Below are positions 32,662 through 36,364 of a stretch of 36,364 bases of DNA, piece after piece; positions within the stretch are counted from its first letter, which is position 1, and the number at the start of each line of letters is the position of its first letter. This stretch comes from Bacteroidota bacterium (GTDB lineage Bacteria > Bacteroidota > Ignavibacteria > Ignavibacteriales > SURF-24). The translations under genes were made by a program, and so were the position numbers. Location: NCBI GenBank assembly GCA_030706145.1, contig JAUZPB010000039.1:1-36364 (forward strand), in the 5' to 3' direction. Below the pieces are notes generated by a model, which was given only the letters and a program-made list of their open reading frames with translations, was not told the origin of the DNA and made no database searches.

Positions 32662-33894
32662 TCAGTAAGTCCTTTTAATAACGACGAGAGTTTTATCATC
32701 GCAATAAACCCCGTCCTTTGAGAAATGAATAACATCATTTAATATTGAGTAAGCGATTTCCTTTGGGGAGAGGTGAACAGCATCCTTGATAATTTTTTCT
32801 AATCTATGCTCCTCATACAGCACGCCGCTAATATCCTGTGCTTCAGTAATGCCGTCAGTATAGATTACAAGCACATCTCCTTTTGAGAAGTTAATATTAT
32901 CGGTTTCATATTTGGCATGGGGTGCAGGGCCAAGCAGTGGGCCAGTAGGCATAAGGTATTCGATCTCACCAGAATCAGCTTTGATAAAGATTGGAGGATT
33001 ATGTCCTGCGTTTGCATAGAGAAAAAGACCATTTCGGTCTGTAGAGATCTCGCCATAGAAAAGAGTAGTAAATTTAGCCTCACTGAAAATCTTGTGTACG
33101 AGGTCGTTCATTCTTTTCAAAATTGAAGAGATCTTGATCTGAAAAGTGCTAGCCATTCTAAGAGCACCAGATACATACATAGCTTCAGCTGCAGCGCTAA
33201 GGCCCTTGCTTGCAGCATCACCCACAGCAATTCCGAGGCGTTCTTCATCATCACCAATCTTTAGATAATCAAAAAAATCGCCGCCAACAATCTCAGCAGG
33301 CACAGTAACACCAAACATATCATAATTATGGAATCTGTACTCATGTTCGGGAAGTATGCTTTTCTGAAGCTGTTTAGCACGATCAATATCCTCTCTCATA
33401 TGGAGAGTGCTTTGAGCCAGGCGTCTTTCCTTAAGCTGTGAGCTTAGAACAGTAGCAACAATATTCAAAGTATATCTCAGCTCATCATTAATATTATTGC
33501 TATTAAGAGCAAGGAGATATTCATAAAAAGGTTTACCATCAATTTTTATTCGATGGCCGACACCAGAGGCTGAATACTTAAAGATACCTTTTTTACGAAG
33601 AACCATATTAGTCTCATCGGCTAATATGGTTCTTTCATTTGCAATAAGTTCAAATATTGGATAGTCTTTCAGGTAAATAGAAAAGTCCTTGTTGATCTTC
33701 TCAACCTGGCCAGTTTGATATAAAAGCCTGTATGCTCTGTTGTCTTTATCCAGGACCCATAATCTTCCGCCTGTAATTCCAGTCTCTTCCTTAAGAATGA
33801 TCTCATTAAGTACAGTACCGAGCATTTCCTCTTCGTTTTTATATTGCCCGGCAGCAACCTTATCTATTGTTCTATAAAGTCTTTTCTGGTTCAT
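32662..33894 (-). CDS. GAF-like/PP2C (SpoIIE/RsbU-type) serine phosphatase
   Basis: A 410-residue cytoplasmic phosphatase. The N-terminal 150 residues look like a divergent GAF-type sensor, followed by a short helix (RAKQLQKSILPEH, the usual RsbU linker). The PP2C domain runs from about 190 to the end, with metal-binding aspartates in GGDFFD (D206, D209), GDAASKG, YTDGITEAQ and the final DDKTLVVIK. Such phosphatases reset anti-anti-sigma proteins in partner-switching stress systems. No STAS or HPK-type anti-sigma gene is in the window. It lies 18 bases after the peptidase gene and 3 bases before the PduS-like gene. PP2C genes are also known near [FeFe] hydrogenase genes in other anaerobes, but this is recalled, not tested. 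Confidence 0.9.
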   Translation of the reverse strand: MNQKRLYRTIDKVAAGQYKNEEEMLGTVLNEIILKEETGITGGRLWVLDKDNRAYRLLYQTGQVEKINKDFSIYLKDYPIFELIANERTILADETNMVLRKKGIFKYSASGVGHRIKIDGKPFYEYLLALNSNNINDELRYTLNIVATVLSSQLKERRLAQSTLHMREDIDRAKQLQKSILPEHEYRFHNYDMFGVTVPAEIVGGDFFDYLKIGDDEERLGIAVGDAASKGLSAAAEAMYVSGALRMASTFQIKISSILKRMNDLVHKIFSEAKFTTLFYGEISTDRNGLFLYANAGHNPPIFIKADSGEIEYLMPTGPLLGPAPHAKYETDNINFSKGDVLVIYTDGITEAQDISGVLYEEHRLEKIIKDAVHLSPKEIAYSILNDVIHFSKDGVYCDDKTLVVIKRTY

Positions 33895-33912
33895 TTAACA
33901 TTCGGCTTGATT

Positions 33913-35196
33913 TCATTCTGTATAAAAGTTTATCATATCGATTATTGCCTGTTTGCAGACAGGGCAAAAGTTATTTACAGTAGCAGATTTCATACTGCAA
34001 TCAATTCGTGGTCTGTAAACACCTTTTGGGACATAACCTCCGCCTTCAAAAACTCCTGTTTTAGAAACGTACGCTTTGTCCTCTGGAGTAGGGACAGGTA
34101 CATCCTTATCGACTAAGTTTTTCCATTTTTTATCGAAATGGACTAAAGTTGTAATATTTGGTTCCCAGGGTTCAATGCCCTCTGGATAAAAGTTCTCGTA
34201 AGCAACATCTGATGTATAATATTCATCTGCCAGGCCTGCAAAGGCATGGCCAAACTCATGAGTGAAGATATACTCGTCATACTTATTATTGCTAACACAA
34301 ACGGAATAATGGTTATATATAGCGCCACCTCCGTATTTAGTTGAATTAACAAGTATATAAATCTGATCATATGGAGCATTAGCAGCAACATCTCTTAGAG
34401 TCTTATTATCTGAGGTCATACAATAGCGCTCCAGATCAAAGGTGTAAAACATTGTATTTACTAATGTTTCATTCCAAATATTTGAAGCAGGAATATCGGT
34501 ACCTGATTCTTTAGAAGGTGCTTCAACTCCCCATATATTAAATTTGTCTTTATTTTCTCTATAAGGAGAGCAGCTAAAAAGATAGCCAGCGAACCTTTGA
34601 CAATCCTCTTTGAACTTATTCATTTCCTCTTTTTTGTAGCCTTCGGGAATAATTAAAAGGTCGACTTTTTGAGAAGGGTCACCTGAGAAACGAACCTTAA
34701 AATAATCGAACTTATTGTGTCTTTCAGGGGAGATGAAATAATTATTTGGATTAACAAAATATGTAAACTTCTTTTCAAATAAGTTCTTAGCATTTCTGTT
34801 ATGAAATTCAACTCTTATGGTATGTTTAGGGAAAGGCATTACAACAGTTTCACTGAAAGTCTTTATAGTATGTTTAGCTTCCTCGGTTGTCTGCCATTCA
34901 CTAAAAAGCGTTGAATAACCGCGTGAATAAATGAGTTTACTTGAACTTGAGTCAAACACGTAAACCATATACTTACCATACTCGAATTTATCCAAAAGAT
35001 TTTTTTTCGAGCCACCCCAGAATGGTTCCTTCTTTAATTCATCCATTGAATATGAATCATTCTTTGCATCCCCTGTATGGAAATAATCAATTCTAAGAGT
35101 ATAGGGATAAAAGTTATCATCAAAATTAGACTGTGCAAATGCACAGCAGTTTGCTATGAGAAAGAAGAAGAATGTAATTTTTCCAAAGCATTTCAT
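33913..35196 (-). CDS. M64-type (IgA peptidase-like) secreted metallopeptidase
   Basis: A 427-residue exported zinc peptidase. The signal peptide is MKCFGKITFFFFLIANCCAFAQ. An N-terminal beta domain (about 25-165) matches the M64 N-terminal domain in position and style. The peptidase domain begins near VDLLIIPEGYKKEEM. The active site is HEFGHAFAGLADEY (313-326), an HExxH helix with the later Gly and Asp expected of the family. Cysteines near the C-terminus (C402 region, FCPVCKQAI) may form a disulfide or metal site. The family name comes from a Clostridium ramosum IgA peptidase, but most Bacteroidota members have unknown substrates. It is the first gene of the run leading into the PP2C-PduS-PduT group. 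Confidence 0.88.
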   Translation of the reverse strand: MKCFGKITFFFFLIANCCAFAQSNFDDNFYPYTLRIDYFHTGDAKNDSYSMDELKKEPFWGGSKKNLLDKFEYGKYMVYVFDSSSSKLIYSRGYSTLFSEWQTTEEAKHTIKTFSETVVMPFPKHTIRVEFHNRNAKNLFEKKFTYFVNPNNYFISPERHNKFDYFKVRFSGDPSQKVDLLIIPEGYKKEEMNKFKEDCQRFAGYLFSCSPYRENKDKFNIWGVEAPSKESGTDIPASNIWNETLVNTMFYTFDLERYCMTSDNKTLRDVAANAPYDQIYILVNSTKYGGGAIYNHYSVCVSNNKYDEYIFTHEFGHAFAGLADEYYTSDVAYENFYPEGIEPWEPNITTLVHFDKKWKNLVDKDVPVPTPEDKAYVSKTGVFEGGGYVPKGVYRPRIDCSMKSATVNNFCPVCKQAIIDMINFYTE

Positions 35197-35259
35197 ATAG
35201 CATTCCGGTTTTAGTTGAAACAGATAAGTAATTTTATATAATAAGGATACAAGCTTCCT

Positions 35260-35844
35260 TTACTTACTTATTTTCCTTGATCCAGGTTTAACAACAGGAA
35301 TGTTCTCTTTGCAAAGAGGGCATTCATTAGGAGAATAAGAAACCACGTCGAGCTTAAGAGCACTAACCTGGGGAACGCCAAAGAGAACGTTACCATTACT
35401 GCGGTCGACGATCATTCCAACACCGACTACTTCTCCCCCGTTTTCTCTAACGATATCAATTACCTCGAAGACCGATCCACCTGTTGTAACAACGTCTTCA
35501 CAAACAAGAACCTTTTCACCAGGCTGTATAGAAAATCCACGTCTAAGTGTAAGGTTTTTGTCTTCACGTTCTGCAAAAATTGATTTTTTGCCCAGCTGCC
35601 TTGCAACCTCCTGACCTACAACAATTCCACCGATTGCAGGAGCAATAACAGTATCTATCTCATAATTCTTAAAATAATCCGCTATTTTATTGCAAATAAG
35701 TTCTGTATAGTTCATATATTGAAGCACTTTAGCACATTGGAAGTACTGGTTACTGTGCCTGCCTGAGGTTAAAAGGAAATGGCCCTGAAGCAAAGCTCCG
35801 GTCTTAAGAAAGATTTCCATCGTTTCATTATCTGTAAGTGGCAT
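35260..35844 (-). CDS. pyrE: Orotate phosphoribosyltransferase
   Basis: A 194-residue PyrE, which joins orotate and PRPP to give OMP in pyrimidine synthesis. The substrate-side motif [12 protein letters not shown] is near the N-terminus. The PRPP loop is [13 protein letters not shown] (112-124). The catalytic loop region is [15 protein letters not shown]. The C-terminal [17 protein letters not shown] is typical of one PyrE branch. The ATG at 35844 has AGGA six to seven bases upstream; a longer frame from 35919 adds 25 residues that do not fit the family. It follows the dehydratase gene by about 130 bases. Confidence 0.95.
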   Translation of the reverse strand: MPLTDNETMEIFLKTGALLQGHFLLTSGRHSNQYFQCAKVLQYMNYTELICNKIADYFKNYEIDTVIAPAIGGIVVGQEVARQLGKKSIFAEREDKNLTLRRGFSIQPGEKVLVCEDVVTTGGSVFEVIDIVRENGGEVVGVGMIVDRSNGNVLFGVPQVSALKLDVVSYSPNECPLCKENIPVVKPGSRKISK

Positions 35845-35973
35845 AAGTATTCCTATTTTTTCGAAAATATGTTTGCAAGATAAACATACCTCGGGAAGGT
35901 TGCAAGGATAAAGTGACAAGAAGCCATCCAGGCTTTTTTGCGGAAAGTAATTGAGTTAAATCTAACGATCTGT

Positions 35974-36255
35974 TCAGCTTTCTAAAAGGCTTATGCGCTT
36001 TGCCAGAGTAAAGTCTTTTTCGGTAACTCCCCCTTCGCTATGTGTAGTAAGGCTCACTTTCATCTTACTATAGGAGTAAATGGAAATATCAGGATGGTGA
36101 TCCATTTTTTCTGCTTCGGCTGCGATTTTTACAAGAAAGCTAACGGCATTTACAAAACTTCCTGTATTGAATTCCTTATAGAGCACCTGGTTTTCATATA
36201 TCCATCCGCTAAGGTCAGTAAGCTTTGTCTTTATCTCATCTTTTGTAAGTACCAT
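35974..36255 (-). CDS. Pterin-4a-carbinolamine dehydratase
   Basis: A 93-residue PCD/DCoH-family protein, complete. The active-site signature EKMDHHPDISI contains H53, H54 and D56. The N-terminal SGWIYENQVLYKEFNTGSF and the C-terminal THSEGGVTEKDFTLAKRI also fit. It recycles 4a-hydroxytetrahydropterin after aromatic amino-acid hydroxylation. In many anaerobes without a hydroxylase it is proposed to have another pterin role, for example with molybdopterin. GAGG lies eight bases before the ATG. No hydroxylase gene is in view. Confidence 0.94.
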   Translation of the reverse strand: MVLTKDEIKTKLTDLSGWIYENQVLYKEFNTGSFVNAVSFLVKIAAEAEKMDHHPDISIYSYSKMKVSLTTHSEGGVTEKDFTLAKRISLLES

Positions 36256-36364
36256 AAAAATAGCCTCTTTCAGTTAGTTAATTCAAAGTAAAAAGCCATA
36301 TGGAAAAAGGTAAGATAAAAAGAAAGTGATGGCATGAAAAAGGACAAAAAGATTATAAAAAAAG

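Noticed and set aside
1-36364. tRNA, rRNA, CRISPR arrays, insertion sequences, riboswitches
   Set aside because: I looked for cloverleaf-like stems, regular repeat-spacer patterns, transposase motifs and paired terminal repeats by eye and found none; a covariance-model scan was not possible here.

Overview
This AT-rich window looks chromosomal and comes from an anaerobic, fermentative member of the Bacteroidota/Ignavibacteria side of the tree. The clues are an ECF sigma factor / FecR anti-sigma (with a DUF4974-like C-terminus) / STN-TonB receptor cassette, an M64-type peptidase, many lipoproteins, and large PAS-rich histidine kinases. Almost every gene is on the minus strand. The one exception is a large AAA+ gene at 19570-23502. 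No tRNA, rRNA, CRISPR array, transposase or integrase was seen. No gene-free stretch exceeds about 265 bases.

Region 1 (1-4995) is a cell-surface signalling cassette, transcribed right to left: ECF sigma factor, FecR-like anti-sigma factor, a 999-residue TonB-dependent receptor, then a lipoprotein cut by the window edge.

Region 2 (5129-17672) is the core of the window: a hydrogen-metabolism island of ten genes on one strand. It begins with a trimeric [FeFe] hydrogenase (hydC-hydB-hydA) of the electron-bifurcating type. After a hairpin comes a predicted H2/redox sensor: a ferredoxin plus H-cluster-like domain plus a further Fe-S domain fused to a histidine kinase. Next are a stand-alone receiver, a REC-PAS-histidine kinase and a second stand-alone receiver. 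The last receiver is translationally coupled to a second NuoE/NuoF/HydA set, which ends at a strong terminator. The second HydA carries TSCSPGW instead of TSCCPGW, so a predicted cysteine ligand of the [4Fe-4S] part of the H-cluster is serine. The second NuoF lacks the extra Fe-S domains of the first HydB. No hydEFG maturation genes and no DNA-binding output domain are encoded here.

Region 3 (17893-24036) is mixed: purE, a DUF2807 lipoprotein, a 1310-residue protein with TPR-like repeats and three CbxX/CfxQ-type AAA+ modules, and a small VOC-fold lipoprotein.

Region 4 (24125-35196) reads as one long minus-strand run: M64-type peptidase, GAF-like/PP2C phosphatase, PduS-like flavo-Fe-S protein, PduT-like tandem-BMC shell protein with its cluster cysteine, family 3 solute-binding protein, membrane HisKA_2 kinase with two PAS domains, and a REC-5xPAS-GAF-HisKA kinase. 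PduS and PduT together form an electron conduit through a microcompartment shell in propanediol utilisation. Here no other microcompartment gene is visible, and the pair sits among signalling genes.

Region 5 (35260-36255) holds pyrE and a pterin-4a-carbinolamine dehydratase.

The strongest candidate for a little-described system is Region 2. It appears to be a hydrogenase locus in which an H-cluster protein has been turned into a kinase input and wired, through atypical receivers, to a second, H-cluster-variant hydrogenase. The PduS-PduT pair a few genes upstream adds a second NADH-linked electron-transfer module of unknown partner.
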